Origin: Archaeoglobales archaeon
GTDB taxonomy: Archaea > Halobacteriota > Archaeoglobi > Archaeoglobales > Archaeoglobaceae
Assembly (NCBI GenBank): GCA_030055525.1
Contig: JASFYJ010000001.1
Coordinates: forward strand, 152,616-216,615
Direction of reading: 5' to 3'
DNA length: 64,000 nucleotides
Shown: piece by piece, positions 41,036 through 50,150 of the stretch
Layout of the letters: every line of letters starts with the position of its first letter
Numbering within the stretch: the stretch's first letter is position 1
Notes under the pieces: generated by a model
Told to the model about the DNA's origin: nothing
The model's input: only the letters and a program-made list of their open reading frames with translations
Databases searched by the model: none
Translations under genes and position numbers: made by a program

Positions 41036-41614
41036 TTATAATTTTCTACATATCTCTTCTGCAAGCTTCAGATCCTCCAATGTGTTGATGTTAAAGAATG
41101 ACAAAAGATCTGGATCTATCTTTTTAAGATATTCCGAAGGATAAAACACAACTTTTCCCCTTAAGGCATTCAAAATTCTTTTCTCCCCGCACAAAATAGC
41201 CCTCTCCAAAACTTTGACTAGAGTTGAGGAATAGAACGCGAGCAAAGGCTCCGGAAACTTTTTAATTGGGACTAAAGCGTCACACTTCAATTCCTCCGCT
41301 TTTTTCCATATTTCCATCAAAACTTCAGGCTTTACAAACGGCATATCCACAGCAAAAACTACGCAGCTTCCCAATCTTTTTATTGCCGTATACAATCCAG
41401 CAAGGACTCCGAAATTTTTGTATTCGTCTACTAACACCCTGCCATATACTTCTAGCTTTTCAGCCTGTTCTTCGTCTCTACAAACTATTGCATAATCAAA
41501 ACTTCTACACTTTTCCACTGCTATTTCGATCAGCTTCTTTCCAAGAAGAAAAACTTCTGTCTTCTCCATACCTATCCTCTTCCCTCTCCCCCCAGCCAAT
41601 ATAGCAACCCGCAC
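41036..41614 (-). CDS. mobA: molybdenum cofactor guanylyltransferase MobA
   Basis: A 192-residue nucleotidyltransferase. The N-terminal GTP loop reads ILAGGRGKRIGMEKTEVFLLGK, matching the MobA pattern L-A-G-G-x-x-x-R-x-G-x-x-K, followed by DEYKNFGVLAGLYTAI and VFAVDMPFVKPE, in which Asp binds Mg2+. It couples GTP to molybdopterin. A distant alternative is adenosylcobinamide-phosphate guanylyltransferase (CobY), which shares the fold; the ...NINTLEDL ending and the presence of mobB support MobA. Confidence 0.8.
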   Translation of the reverse strand: MRVAILAGGRGKRIGMEKTEVFLLGKKLIEIAVEKCRSFDYAIVCRDEEQAEKLEVYGRVLVDEYKNFGVLAGLYTAIKRLGSCVVFAVDMPFVKPEVLMEIWKKAEELKCDALVPIKKFPEPLLAFYSSTLVKVLERAILCGEKRILNALRGKVVFYPSEYLKKIDPDLLSFFNINTLEDLKLAEEICRKL

Positions 41615-41658
41615 AAAAGTAGTTATCTATTTTAATTACATCTACTTTACTCCTCTCC

Positions 41659-42765
41659 ATGGATGTACTCAAGGAGCTCGAAGAGTTCAGGAAAAAAGAT
41701 ATTCCATATACAAGGGTTTTAAGCTCTATGTGCACTCTACCACACCCAATAGCAGTTGAAGCTCATAAAATGTTTCTAAATACAAATTTGGGAGATCCAG
41801 GGATATTTAGAGGTACTTTCGAGCTTGAAAAAAAGTTGATAAAGATGATAGGTGAAATGCTACATAATGATATAGCTTCAGGTTACATCTGCTCGGGAGG
41901 GACTGAAGCAAATATCCAAGGTATAAGGGCGGCAAGAAATTTTATGAAAAAGAAAAATCCGAACATCGTCGTTCCAAAGACAGCACATTTCTCTTTCGAA
42001 AAAATTGGAGACATATTAAGAGTCGAAGTAAGGCGAGCTAAAGTTGATGAAGAGTACAAAGTCGAAGTAGCTGAGGTTGAAAATCTGGTAGATGATTCAA
42101 CCGTAGCTATCGTCGGAATAGCAGGAACTACAGAACTCGGACAGATAGATCCTATCGTCGAACTTTCAAAACTGGCTGAAGAAAAGGGAATTTGGATGCA
42201 CGTAGATGCAGCATTCGGTGGACTTGTAATTCCGTTTATGGACGACCCATATCCATTTGACTTTGTAAATAAAGGTGTCAAGTCGATTACCATCGACCCT
42301 CACAAGATGGGTATGGCGACGATTCCTGCGGGTGGTATAATTTTTAGGGATCAAAGCTACCTAAAAACTTTAGAGGTTGAGACGCCATATCTTACCTCAA
42401 AAACTCAATATACTCTAACTGGAACGCGTCCGGGTACAGGGGTTGCTTCAGCATACGCCGTTTTGAAGTCTTTAGGCTATGAAGGGATGAAAAAGGTTGT
42501 AAAAACGTGCTTAAAAAATACTAGAGCTTTAGTAGATGAGATGAAAGCTTTAAACTTCGAACCTGTAATTGAGCCCGTAATGAACGTTGTTGCCTTTAAA
42601 ACTGAAAAGGCTGATAAAATAAAAGAGGAACTTTACAAAAGGGAGTGGGTAATATCTACGATAAGAAATCCGAGGGCAATAAGATTCGTGATAATGCCAC
42701 ACGTAAGTGAAGAAACAATTAAATCCTTCATTGAAGTATTCAGAAAGGTTCTAGTGGAGGTGTAG
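41659..42765 (+). CDS. mfnA: L-tyrosine/L-aspartate decarboxylase MfnA
   Basis: A 368-residue group II PLP decarboxylase. The PLP lysine is in SITIDPHKMGMATIPAG, and SGYICSGGTEANIQGIRAAR and HVDAAFGGLVIPF are the other cofactor motifs. Archaeal MfnA makes tyramine for methanofuran or beta-alanine for coenzyme A; both needs exist in Archaeoglobales, which use methanofuran in C1 metabolism. Four codons after its stop begins a 49-residue gene, then hisC. Confidence 0.9.
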   Translation: MDVLKELEEFRKKDIPYTRVLSSMCTLPHPIAVEAHKMFLNTNLGDPGIFRGTFELEKKLIKMIGEMLHNDIASGYICSGGTEANIQGIRAARNFMKKKNPNIVVPKTAHFSFEKIGDILRVEVRRAKVDEEYKVEVAEVENLVDDSTVAIVGIAGTTELGQIDPIVELSKLAEEKGIWMHVDAAFGGLVIPFMDDPYPFDFVNKGVKSITIDPHKMGMATIPAGGIIFRDQSYLKTLEVETPYLTSKTQYTLTGTRPGTGVASAYAVLKSLGYEGMKKVVKTCLKNTRALVDEMKALNFEPVIEPVMNVVAFKTEKADKIKEELYKREWVISTIRNPRAIRFVIMPHVSEETIKSFIEVFRKVLVEV

Positions 42766-42768
42766 AAA

Positions 42769-42918
42769 ATGGAAGTTAGACTTGAAGTTGATGGAAAGGA
42801 AATCGATTTAAACGAGTTCGTGACAAAGTTACTCGGCAAGACAATAGAGGGAATGGTATCTACTCTCAAGGGTGTTAAAGAGGATTGGAAAAGTGTAAAA
42901 ATAGAAGTGGTCCGATGA
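42769..42918 (+). CDS. conserved-looking 49-residue protein
   Basis: A short gene, likely real: ATG 3 nt after the mfnA stop, with GTGGAGGTG as ribosome binding site, and a stop that overlaps the hisC start (ATGA). The product begins MEVRLEVDGKEIDLNEFV and ends VKIEVVR, suggesting two strands around a central helix (TIEGMVSTLKG). The composition is that of a small folded domain. No function is known to me; the tight packing suggests co-translation with mfnA and hisC. Confidence 0.65.
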   Translation: MEVRLEVDGKEIDLNEFVTKLLGKTIEGMVSTLKGVKEDWKSVKIEVVR

Positions 42919-43937
42919 AAAATTGCGCAAAATTCGAAGAGTACATTCCAGGAATTTCTCTTCTTGAAATTGCTAGAAAGTACTCAGAGAAGATAATAAA
43001 TCTGGCATCTAACGAAAATCCGTACGGAGCGAGTCCAAAAGCAATAAAAGCTTTTCAAAGCTTTAAAGATCTACATAAATATCCTGATCCAAGTTACAAG
43101 GAGTTAAGAGAGAAGTTGAGCGAGTACACGGGATGGGATTTCAAGAACATAGTTGTTGGAGCCGGTAGTGACGGTATACTGGAAGCGATCTTTCGCTTTG
43201 CTGTGGGTGAGGGAGACGAAGTTTTATTAGCTCCCCCAACTTTTCAGTATTACAGAATTCTTGCAAAGCTCAGTTGTGCAAAGATAGTGGAATGCAGGAG
43301 AGATGAGAATTTTGAAATTACAAACGCTTCAGAACTTGTTACAGAAAAAACAAAACTTTCTATTTTTTGCTCGCCTAACAATCCTACTGGGAATTTAGAA
43401 AATTTTGAAGAGATAAGAGCTGTTGCTGAATCTTCTAAAGGAATAGTGGTTGTTGATGAAGCCTACGTTGAATTTGCAGATAAAAAATTTAACTTTAATT
43501 ATGAAAATGTATTAATTTTAAGAACGTTCTCAAAAGCTTTCGGACTGGCAAACCTGAGAATCGGATATGCAAAAATTCCCGACGAATACTTGAAATTCTA
43601 TAGAAGTGCTTCAACACCTTTCCCCATATCTACTGCTGCAGAGAGGGCTGCAATTGCCTCTTTAGAGGATCTAGATTGGGTTAAAAATTGTGTTGAGAAT
43701 ATTAAAAGAGATAGAGAAAAACTTTTTAAATTTCTGTCCAGAAAGTTCAAAACTTATCCTTCTCAGGCTAATTTCATACTAGTAAAGGCTAAAGACCTCC
43801 ATATCGAACTTGCAAAAAGAGGAATTCTTGTTAGAGAATGCAGCAGTTTTGACTTGCCTAATCACGTTAGGATTAGTGTGGGTAGAAAAGAAGAGAATAA
43901 AGCTTTGATGGAGGCTATAGAATGCTTATCTCCATAA
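42915..43937 (+). CDS. hisC: histidinol-phosphate aminotransferase
   Basis: A 340-residue class I/II PLP aminotransferase: NLASNENPYGASPKA near the N-terminus, FCSPNNPTGN, VVDEAYVEF and the PLP lysine in RTFSKAFGLANLRIGY. These are typical of HisC, which converts imidazole-acetol phosphate to histidinol phosphate; related enzymes act on aromatic amino acids or in cobalamin synthesis. I start at ATG 42915 because it overlaps the preceding stop and the extra ten upstream codons are not family-like. Confidence 0.87.
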   Translation: MKNCAKFEEYIPGISLLEIARKYSEKIINLASNENPYGASPKAIKAFQSFKDLHKYPDPSYKELREKLSEYTGWDFKNIVVGAGSDGILEAIFRFAVGEGDEVLLAPPTFQYYRILAKLSCAKIVECRRDENFEITNASELVTEKTKLSIFCSPNNPTGNLENFEEIRAVAESSKGIVVVDEAYVEFADKKFNFNYENVLILRTFSKAFGLANLRIGYAKIPDEYLKFYRSASTPFPISTAAERAAIASLEDLDWVKNCVENIKRDREKLFKFLSRKFKTYPSQANFILVKAKDLHIELAKRGILVRECSSFDLPNHVRISVGRKEENKALMEAIECLSP

Positions 43938-44446
43938 CTGGAACACCAGGTGTTGGAAAAACAGCAGTTGCTATGGAGCTGACCAAAAGAGGATACAAAG
44001 TAAGAAGTCTAACCGATGTTGCGAAAGAATACAGTTGCATAATGGATGAAGAAGATGGAGAATACGTGGTCGATGTTGAAAAGCTTTCCAGGATAAAAAT
44101 AGATGGGATAGTTGAGGGTCACCTTTCGCATTATCTAAGCGCAGATAAAGTAATAGTGCTTCGATGCAACCCTTTGATAGTGAAGACAAGGTTAGAAAAC
44201 AGAGGATGGGATTACGAGAAAATTATGGACAACGTTGAAGCAGAACTTCTAGACGTTATATTGATTGAGGCCTTGGAAATGGAGAGGGAAGTTTACGAAA
44301 TAGATACCACAGACAAGAGTGTAGAGGAGATTGCAAATGCTGTGGAAGATATAATTAGAGGTAAATTTACCGAAAAATATCGGCCTGGAAAGATTGATTG
44401 GCTTACAGAATTACAAGACAGACTTGAAGAGGTAGTTAGGTTATGA
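43922..44446 (+). CDS. AK6/Fap7-type adenylate kinase
   Basis: A 174-residue P-loop kinase: [14 protein letters not shown] at the N-terminus, VEGHLSHYL in the middle and [24 protein letters not shown] as lid region. The C-terminus YRPGKIDWL is a hallmark of the AK6/Fap7 family, which has adenylate kinase activity and assists late 18S/16S rRNA maturation. It overlaps hisC by 16 nt and ahcY by 4 nt. Confidence 0.85.
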   Translation: MLISITGTPGVGKTAVAMELTKRGYKVRSLTDVAKEYSCIMDEEDGEYVVDVEKLSRIKIDGIVEGHLSHYLSADKVIVLRCNPLIVKTRLENRGWDYEKIMDNVEAELLDVILIEALEMEREVYEIDTTDKSVEEIANAVEDIIRGKFTEKYRPGKIDWLTELQDRLEEVVRL

Positions 44447-45651
44447 TAGGGAAAATAGAGTGGGCAGAAAAACACATGAAAGTTTTAGGGATGATAAGAG
44501 AAAGATTTAGAAAGGAGAGGCCACTCGAAGGGCTGAAAATAGGCATGGCTTTGCATGTAGAAGCTAAAACAGCTGTTTTAGTTTTAACGTTAATCGACGG
44601 TGGCGCTGAAGTGGCAATAACTGGATGTAATCCGCTAAGCACCCAGGATGATGTCGCAAATGCTCTAAGAGAAATGGGAATTAAATGCTACGCTAAGAGG
44701 GGGCTGAAGAGAGAGGAATACTACGAAGCTCTAAGAAACGTCGCAAAAATTGAGCCGGATATAGTTATCGATGATGGCGCGGATTTAATATTTCTTCTAC
44801 ACAAAGAAATTGAGCTTGCAAAAAATGTTAAAGGAGGAAGCGAGGAAACAACCACTGGAGTTATCAGGTTAAGGGCTATGGAAAAAGATGGTGTTTTGAG
44901 ATTTCCAGTTATAGCTGTTAATGATGCCTACACCAAATATCTGTTCGACAACAGGTACGGTACGGGACAATCAGCGATCGACGGAATTGTCAGAGCAACA
45001 AATTTACTCCTAGCAGGAAAGACAGTTGTTGTCGCTGGCTACGGTTGGTGTGGAAGAGGAATTGCAATGAGGGCCAAAGGGATGGGAGCTAAGGTTGTTA
45101 TAACAGAAGTTGACGAAATAAGAGCGCTAGAAGCCCTGATGGATGGGTTTGAAGTAATGAACATGGATGAAGCTTCAGAGATTGGAGATGTTTTTGTTAC
45201 AGCGACTGGAAACATAAATGTCATAAGAGAAGAGCATTTCAGAAGAATGAAGGATGGAGCTATACTGGCGAACGCTGGTCACTTCAACGTTGAGATAGAT
45301 GTCATGATGCTTGAAAAGATTTCAAAGAGGAGTAGAGAGATAAGAAACAACGTTGTAGAGTATGACTTAGGTGACAAAAAACTTTATCTGCTTGCAGAAG
45401 GTAGATTGGTTAATTTAGTAGCTGCTGATGGACATCCAGTAGAAGTTATGGACATGAGTTTTTCAAACCAAGCTCTTGCATGTGAATACATCGCGAAAAA
45501 CTACGAAAAGCTTGAAAAAAGAGTCTACAGAATGCCTGAAGAGTTAGATAGAGAGGTCGCAAAACTGAAGTTGCAAAGCTTGGGTATAAGGATAGACAAA
45601 TTAACTGAAGAACAAAAGAGATACTTAAGCGATTGGAGGCACGGAACTTGA
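44443..45651 (+). CDS. ahcY: adenosylhomocysteinase
   Basis: A 402-residue NAD-dependent S-adenosylhomocysteine hydrolase. Motifs: [18 protein letters not shown], the [13 protein letters not shown] block, [18 protein letters not shown], and the NAD-binding [21 protein letters not shown]. The C-terminus lacks the long C-terminal tail of bacterial enzymes, as usual in archaea. It removes SAH produced by methyltransferases. Operon position after the AK6-like kinase may reflect linked adenosine metabolism. Confidence 0.94.
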   Translation: MIGKIEWAEKHMKVLGMIRERFRKERPLEGLKIGMALHVEAKTAVLVLTLIDGGAEVAITGCNPLSTQDDVANALREMGIKCYAKRGLKREEYYEALRNVAKIEPDIVIDDGADLIFLLHKEIELAKNVKGGSEETTTGVIRLRAMEKDGVLRFPVIAVNDAYTKYLFDNRYGTGQSAIDGIVRATNLLLAGKTVVVAGYGWCGRGIAMRAKGMGAKVVITEVDEIRALEALMDGFEVMNMDEASEIGDVFVTATGNINVIREEHFRRMKDGAILANAGHFNVEIDVMMLEKISKRSREIRNNVVEYDLGDKKLYLLAEGRLVNLVAADGHPVEVMDMSFSNQALACEYIAKNYEKLEKRVYRMPEELDREVAKLKLQSLGIRIDKLTEEQKRYLSDWRHGT

Positions 45652-46046
45652 TAGTTTGGAGTTATAGGGTAATAAAAAATAGGGTCGCAAGAAGAAAATG
45701 GCTTTTGGTTATTTCAGCAATTTTTGTAGCTGGTTTGGCCAACTCTATCTACGAAATAATTAGCGGTGAACCACTGAAAAAATCTGCTGTTATTACAGCT
45801 TTTTTTGTGCTTTTTATGTTTCTGTATACGATCATTGTTTTAGGCAAACCAAGGTACTATTGGATAGATGGCGACACCATATACTACAAGCCATTTAAAA
45901 GAAAGATAACGGAAAATTTTGAGATAGATGAAGAAAGGCTTTTGATAAAATTCAAAGATTGGAAACTTCCAAGGACGCTGTATTTCGAGAACAAAGAAGA
46001 TTTCGAGAATGTAAAAAAGTATCTAAAAAAGAAGTTTGAAGGTTAG
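45648..46046 (+). CDS. two-segment membrane protein with C-terminal strand domain
   Basis: About 132 residues if it starts at TTG 45648, which overlaps the ahcY stop (TTGA) and follows a GGAGG element. Residues 20-40 and 52-70 are transmembrane segments; the remainder, beginning [14 protein letters not shown] and ending [16 protein letters not shown], looks like a PH-like beta-strand domain on the cytosolic side. No family is assigned and no function is suggested by the context. Confidence 0.6.
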   Translation: MIVWSYRVIKNRVARRKWLLVISAIFVAGLANSIYEIISGEPLKKSAVITAFFVLFMFLYTIIVLGKPRYYWIDGDTIYYKPFKRKITENFEIDEERLLIKFKDWKLPRTLYFENKEDFENVKKYLKKKFEG

Positions 46047-47063
46047 TTACTCGAGCAAATTGTAAAGAGTATCTCGTTGCTTTGGAATTCTTCCAGCAAC
46101 CCTTATTATTTCTCTCAGTTCTTCAGGGGTTAATTTTTCACCGCTTGTCGCCCCGGCTGCCTTAGATATGTTTTCCTCCATAAGTGTCCCACCTAAATCG
46201 TTTGCACCAGCATAAAGCGCTGCCTGAGCAAGCTTTATACCAAGCTTCACCCAAGAAGCTTGAATGTTTTTAACTTCTGGATAAAGCAGTATCCTCGAAA
46301 CTGCAATAACGAGAAGATCTTCAAAACCAGAAGATCCTTTAAAGTTCTTTCCAAGCTCATTGTTTCTCCACATGAATGGCAGGGGTATGAACTCTGTAAA
46401 TCCGCCTGTTTCTTGTTGAATCTTTTTTATGAGCATTATATGCTCAATTCTATCCTTCCAGCTTTCCATGTGTCCATACATCATCGTGGCCGTCGTCGGT
46501 ATACCATTCTTGTGGGCTAGCTTTATAACATACTCCCACTCAGCTGTTGTAAGTTTTTTTGGACATATGTACTTTCTAACTCTATCTACAAGGATCTCAG
46601 CTGCTGTGCCAGGCATTGAGTTCAAACCTTCTCTCTTAAATATCTTCAGAACATCCTCGACGTGCATTCTGCTGTTTTTTGCTGCATGGTACACTTCCAT
46701 CGGCGAAAAGGCGTGGATGTGTATACTTTTAGATACATCTCTCACCGCCTGCAAAATACCCACATAAAAGTCTACGTCCGCGTTCGGTAGCAACCCACCC
46801 TGTATACAAACCTCAGTACAGCCGAAATCTAAGGCTTCAGCGACCTTCCTCTTTAGCTCCTCATGGCTTAAGATAAATTCCTTTATATTTCTGAAAGAGC
46901 AGAACTTGCAGTCGTTTATGCATATGTCTGTAAAGTTTATGTTTCTGTTTACAACAAAAGTTACTGTATCTCCGACGAATTTTCTTCTGAGCTCGTCAGC
47001 ATATCTCAACGTTTCATAAGGATTTTTTAGAAGATTATCAAGTGCGAGCATAGCCATCAGCAT
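46047..47063 (-). CDS. cofH: FO synthase subunit 2 (CofH)
   Basis: A 338-residue radical SAM protein, with cluster ligands C48, C52 and C55 in CINDCKFC (CX3CX2C). The motif EVCIQGGLLPN, the HAFSPMEVYHAAK stretch and AYGANDLGGTLMEENI-like block (ALYAGANDLGGTLMEENI) identify CofH, which joins tyrosine to 5-amino-6-ribitylaminouracil, the first part of deazaflavin FO formation for coenzyme F420. Its start region overlaps cofG by 26 nt; the ATG at 47063, 47057 or 47051 could be used. Confidence 0.92.
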   Translation of the reverse strand: MLMAMLALDNLLKNPYETLRYADELRRKFVGDTVTFVVNRNINFTDICINDCKFCSFRNIKEFILSHEELKRKVAEALDFGCTEVCIQGGLLPNADVDFYVGILQAVRDVSKSIHIHAFSPMEVYHAAKNSRMHVEDVLKIFKREGLNSMPGTAAEILVDRVRKYICPKKLTTAEWEYVIKLAHKNGIPTTATMMYGHMESWKDRIEHIMLIKKIQQETGGFTEFIPLPFMWRNNELGKNFKGSSGFEDLLVIAVSRILLYPEVKNIQASWVKLGIKLAQAALYAGANDLGGTLMEENISKAAGATSGEKLTPEELREIIRVAGRIPKQRDTLYNLLE

Positions 47064-48021
47064 CCGAATACAATTCTATTAGACCGTCTAAAATCTCACT
47101 CCACCATTTAAGCTTTACGAATCTTGGATAGATGGGTAACCTCTCTTTAAGTGCAAATTCATCTCCAATTATTTTTTGTAATTCATTGATTGAAGGCCAG
47201 GGAGCCTCCGGATTTATAAAATCCGGAGTTATTTCAGAAATACCGCCTAAATCATTTGCACCAGCTTTCAAGTAGGCTTTGAGATCGCTAACGAGGTTTG
47301 GGGGAATTTGAATTGCAACTTCATTTGGCAAAATTTTTCTTGCTATCTTCACAACCTCAACCAATTCACTTTCACTTAATGTTTCAAAATTTTCCATTTC
47401 GGTCCCCTTTTTCGGTAGAAATCTCTGTATAATAACCTCCTGTATATGTCCATAGTTTTTGTAGAGATCTGCTATTACCTCTAGGGAGTATTCTCTGTCG
47501 TATTTTTTTTCACCGATGCCAACAAGAATTCCAGTTGTAAAAGGGATCTGTAATTTTCCGGCGTCTTTTATCGTGTTTATCCTAATTTCTGGCCTTTTTC
47601 CAGGACTTTCAGAGTGGCATTCTAACTCAACAGCTTGTTCAAGCATAAGCCCCATGCTAGCGTTGAATGGCTTTAAGTACTTTAACTCCTCATAGCTTAA
47701 AACGCCTGCATTTGTGTGTGGCAGAAATCCGTTTTTAATGGCTAGAAGATTCATGCTAGCGACATATTCAATAAAGTTCGAATAACCGTAACTTCTAAGC
47801 ATCTCCAAGAAATCCTTTCTGAATTCAGGTCTCTCACCAAAAGTAAAAAGAGCTTCTTTGGCGTTTTTTGCCATTCTTATTAGCTTTTGCACATCTGAAG
47901 GAGACATTAGATCTAATTCATCCCTTCTGAATCCGCAGTATTTGCATCTATTTCTACAGTTCCTTGTGAGAGGTATGAAGACGTTTCGAGAGTACGTGAC
48001 GATCACAACGTATATACGCAA
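47038..48021 (-). CDS. cofG: FO synthase subunit 1 (CofG)
   Basis: A 327-residue radical SAM protein, with ligands C22, C26 and C29 in CRNRCKYC. FTFGERPEFR, LPHTNAGVLSYEELKYL and AGANDLGGISEITPDFINPEAPWP are typical of CofG, which completes 7,8-didemethyl-8-hydroxy-5-deazariboflavin. Together with CofH it supplies F420 chromophore for methylene-H4MPT redox reactions and other F420 enzymes. It has little leader sequence; a TATA-like element lies within about 40 nt upstream. Confidence 0.92.
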   Translation of the reverse strand: MRIYVVIVTYSRNVFIPLTRNCRNRCKYCGFRRDELDLMSPSDVQKLIRMAKNAKEALFTFGERPEFRKDFLEMLRSYGYSNFIEYVASMNLLAIKNGFLPHTNAGVLSYEELKYLKPFNASMGLMLEQAVELECHSESPGKRPEIRINTIKDAGKLQIPFTTGILVGIGEKKYDREYSLEVIADLYKNYGHIQEVIIQRFLPKKGTEMENFETLSESELVEVVKIARKILPNEVAIQIPPNLVSDLKAYLKAGANDLGGISEITPDFINPEAPWPSINELQKIIGDEFALKERLPIYPRFVKLKWWSEILDGLIELYSDADGYART

Positions 48022-48158
48022 CTTGGTTTCAAAAACTTTTTAGTGGTTTAAATGATTGTCAGTGTAATTAAAGAATCATACTGAACTGTTTGTAAGCTAT
48101 TCGTAAATCAACCGCAAACGAAAAGGTATTTATGCAAATTAGTAGTTGTATGTATGCT

Positions 48159-49133
48159 ATGGAGATTAGGAAGTTGCAGCTGATAGGTGGCTCGAGCTAC
48201 ATGGTTAGTCTACCAAAAGAATGGGTAAAAGAGAACAAGCTCAAACAAGGAGATGAGATCCAACTACAAGTGGAGAACAGCGTTATAACAATTTATCCAA
48301 GAAAATTTATGGAAATACAAAAAATAGCACGAGTAGAGATTCCAGAGCTGCCGAGCTACGATGAAAAGTTCTTACGCAGATACATCTACGCCCTTTACAT
48401 CCAAGGACTTGATGAGATATCTATCAAGGACAAAAAGCTCAATGCGAGACTTGTAAGCAAGATCGGTGAGATAGCGAAAGATCTGATAGGCATGGAGATA
48501 ATCGATGCGGGAGATGAGCATCTGAAGTTAAAATGTCTAGCCGGAATAGACTTTGACATGTTTGGAGTTGTAAAAAGATTAACTCAGATAATCAAAAGCA
48601 TGTTGTCGACGCTTCAGGATGGTATATACAAGAAAGATTTCTCGAGCTTCAGAGATATAAAAAACTTTGAAGATGATGCAGACAGACTTTATCTGCTCGC
48701 TGTTAGGCAAGAGCACAAATTGGTAAGAGAATTCTCGAGTCCAGCTAAATGGAACGAGCTTAGGCTAATATTAGGTATAAGAACAGTTGCCAAACTCCTT
48801 GAAGAGATCGCAGATTCTCTCTGTGACTTTTCGGAATATGCAAAAAAGACCACAACTGAATCCCTCACGAAGCATCTTAAATTACTGGAGAATTCTTTTA
48901 ACCTGATGTGTGCAGCGTACTTCGACTCCAGTACTGAAACGGCAGAAAGCGCAATAAGGAGCCTTGAAGCTCTTGAAGAGGAATTTCTAAAAGCTGAGTC
49001 TAGCGATCTATACTACCGACTGTCTCTAGAAGCTTTACTCCGAGCTTGCAGGCATATGAAATCGATAAGTGAAATAGCGTTCAACAAATCAGTCAGAGAA
49101 TCGATCCAAGATATGCAGAAGCAAATCCTATAA
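48159..49133 (+). CDS. AbrB-PhoU two-domain regulator
   Basis: About 324 residues. The N-terminal ~45 residues (MEIRKLQLIGGSSYMVSLPK then EWVKENKLKQGDEIQLQ) form an AbrB/SpoVT-type swapped-hairpin DNA-binding domain, and the rest contains two PhoU-like three-helix units, with acidic metal-binding patches such as NFEDDADRLYLL. Archaeal PhoU-like proteins regulate phosphate uptake and the histidine kinase response. No pst transporter genes are adjacent. A TTTATG TATA element near 48129 makes ATG 48159 the likely start for a leaderless mRNA; the longer frame from 48132 is less likely. Confidence 0.75.
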   Translation: MEIRKLQLIGGSSYMVSLPKEWVKENKLKQGDEIQLQVENSVITIYPRKFMEIQKIARVEIPELPSYDEKFLRRYIYALYIQGLDEISIKDKKLNARLVSKIGEIAKDLIGMEIIDAGDEHLKLKCLAGIDFDMFGVVKRLTQIIKSMLSTLQDGIYKKDFSSFRDIKNFEDDADRLYLLAVRQEHKLVREFSSPAKWNELRLILGIRTVAKLLEEIADSLCDFSEYAKKTTTESLTKHLKLLENSFNLMCAAYFDSSTETAESAIRSLEALEEEFLKAESSDLYYRLSLEALLRACRHMKSISEIAFNKSVRESIQDMQKQIL

Positions 49134-49719
49134 CTGAAAATATCGCTATTAATATTAGCGGTGCTGCAGCAGATATAGCTGCTTTTTTTATATCTAAGTT
49201 TAGACCGTTCTTGGCTGCGAAGAGCAGGTACATGTAGCTCCAAGCGTACGTAGCCAAGCTCAGAATTACCTGCGAAACGTTTATAGAAGATAAAGCTTGC
49301 AAGCCGAACTTCGAAATCATTTCCGCAGTATCATAAACTAAAAATATGGAAAAGGGGCTGAGTACCAACGTAGGAACGAAACTGAACGCAATAAGTTTCA
49401 TCAAATTTGTAAAACTGCCTTTACCCTTAAGCAGGTAGGCCGCAAAATATATTAAAGCACTGTAAATAATCCAATTTATGAAAATACCAGCCGCAGCACC
49501 TACAATACTCATCAGATACGTTAATCTAACTATTCCCTCTACTGTCGACGCATCTAATCCTTCACCAAGTAGCAGTTCTCTCGTACTTTCCGCTATGTAG
49601 GGTGCTAAGATTGAAGCTGAATAAACAGCAACAACAGCAGCCAAGAAAAGTACAATAATTGGCTCCTTCCAAGTAAAACTTCTCTGTAAGAACTTGTCCG
49701 GATTTAAAAAGATATCCAT
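49093..49719 (-). CDS. Yip1-domain membrane protein
   Basis: About 208 residues from ATG 49719, with five hydrophobic segments. The N-terminal MDIFLNPDKFLQRSF and the alternation of membrane segments around a short charged loop fit the Yip1 domain family, found in archaea and bacteria without a known job, and in eukaryotes in vesicle transport. It overlaps the convergent PhoU-like gene by 41 nt and lies downstream of albA. ATG 49719 is chosen because the extra N-terminal residues from 49779 extend into albA. Confidence 0.7.
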   Translation of the reverse strand: MDIFLNPDKFLQRSFTWKEPIIVLFLAAVVAVYSASILAPYIAESTRELLLGEGLDASTVEGIVRLTYLMSIVGAAAGIFINWIIYSALIYFAAYLLKGKGSFTNLMKLIAFSFVPTLVLSPFSIFLVYDTAEMISKFGLQALSSINVSQVILSLATYAWSYMYLLFAAKNGLNLDIKKAAISAAAPLILIAIFSVIGFASAYLGSIL

Positions 49720-49756
49720 AAAATACCAAATTTGCAAGAATTTAAAAAATTTTTGA

Positions 49757-50026
49757 TTATTTAGCGAGGGTAATCTCAATTGTAGAGACGTTTAGCCTCT
49801 TTCCATCACTGCTTTCGAGTTCTTCCGTGTCTATCTTGATGTTCTTAACTTTCAAGTTTGGCATAAATCTGTTTCTGACTATCTCTGCAACATCCACTGC
49901 TCTGCTGATTGCCTTGCCTCTTGCCTTGATTGCAACCTCAGCTGATCCTTCATTCAACATCGTCAATGTAGCCAAAACGTAGTTCATTATCGGTTTGTTA
50001 CCTATAAAGACTACGGACTCCGCCAT
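49757..50026 (-). CDS. albA: chromatin protein Alba
   Basis: An 89-residue Alba protein: [20 protein letters not shown], then [19 protein letters not shown] with the lysines/arginines of the RNA/DNA-binding loop, and the closing strand STIEITLAK. It coats DNA and RNA as a dimer; the lysine in GNKPIMNY corresponds to the acetylatable Lys of Sulfolobus Alba. GGGAGGTG 6 nt before the ATG indicates strong translation, as expected for an abundant protein. Confidence 0.95.
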   Translation of the reverse strand: MAESVVFIGNKPIMNYVLATLTMLNEGSAEVAIKARGKAISRAVDVAEIVRNRFMPNLKVKNIKIDTEELESSDGKRLNVSTIEITLAK

Positions 50027-50150
50027 TTTTTCACCTCCCTATATTCAAAAAGAATAACGTAATTTAAATTTTTTTACCGGCGAAGCTTCTATTAATTCTG
50101 ACACAAGTAAATCCAGCAAGCTTTAATAGCAAGCTGATATATTAGCAGCA

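Noticed and set aside
40938-41144. 68-codon frame downstream of tRNA-Met
   Set aside because: Overlaps the conserved C-terminus of mobA on the other strand and lacks a start signal.
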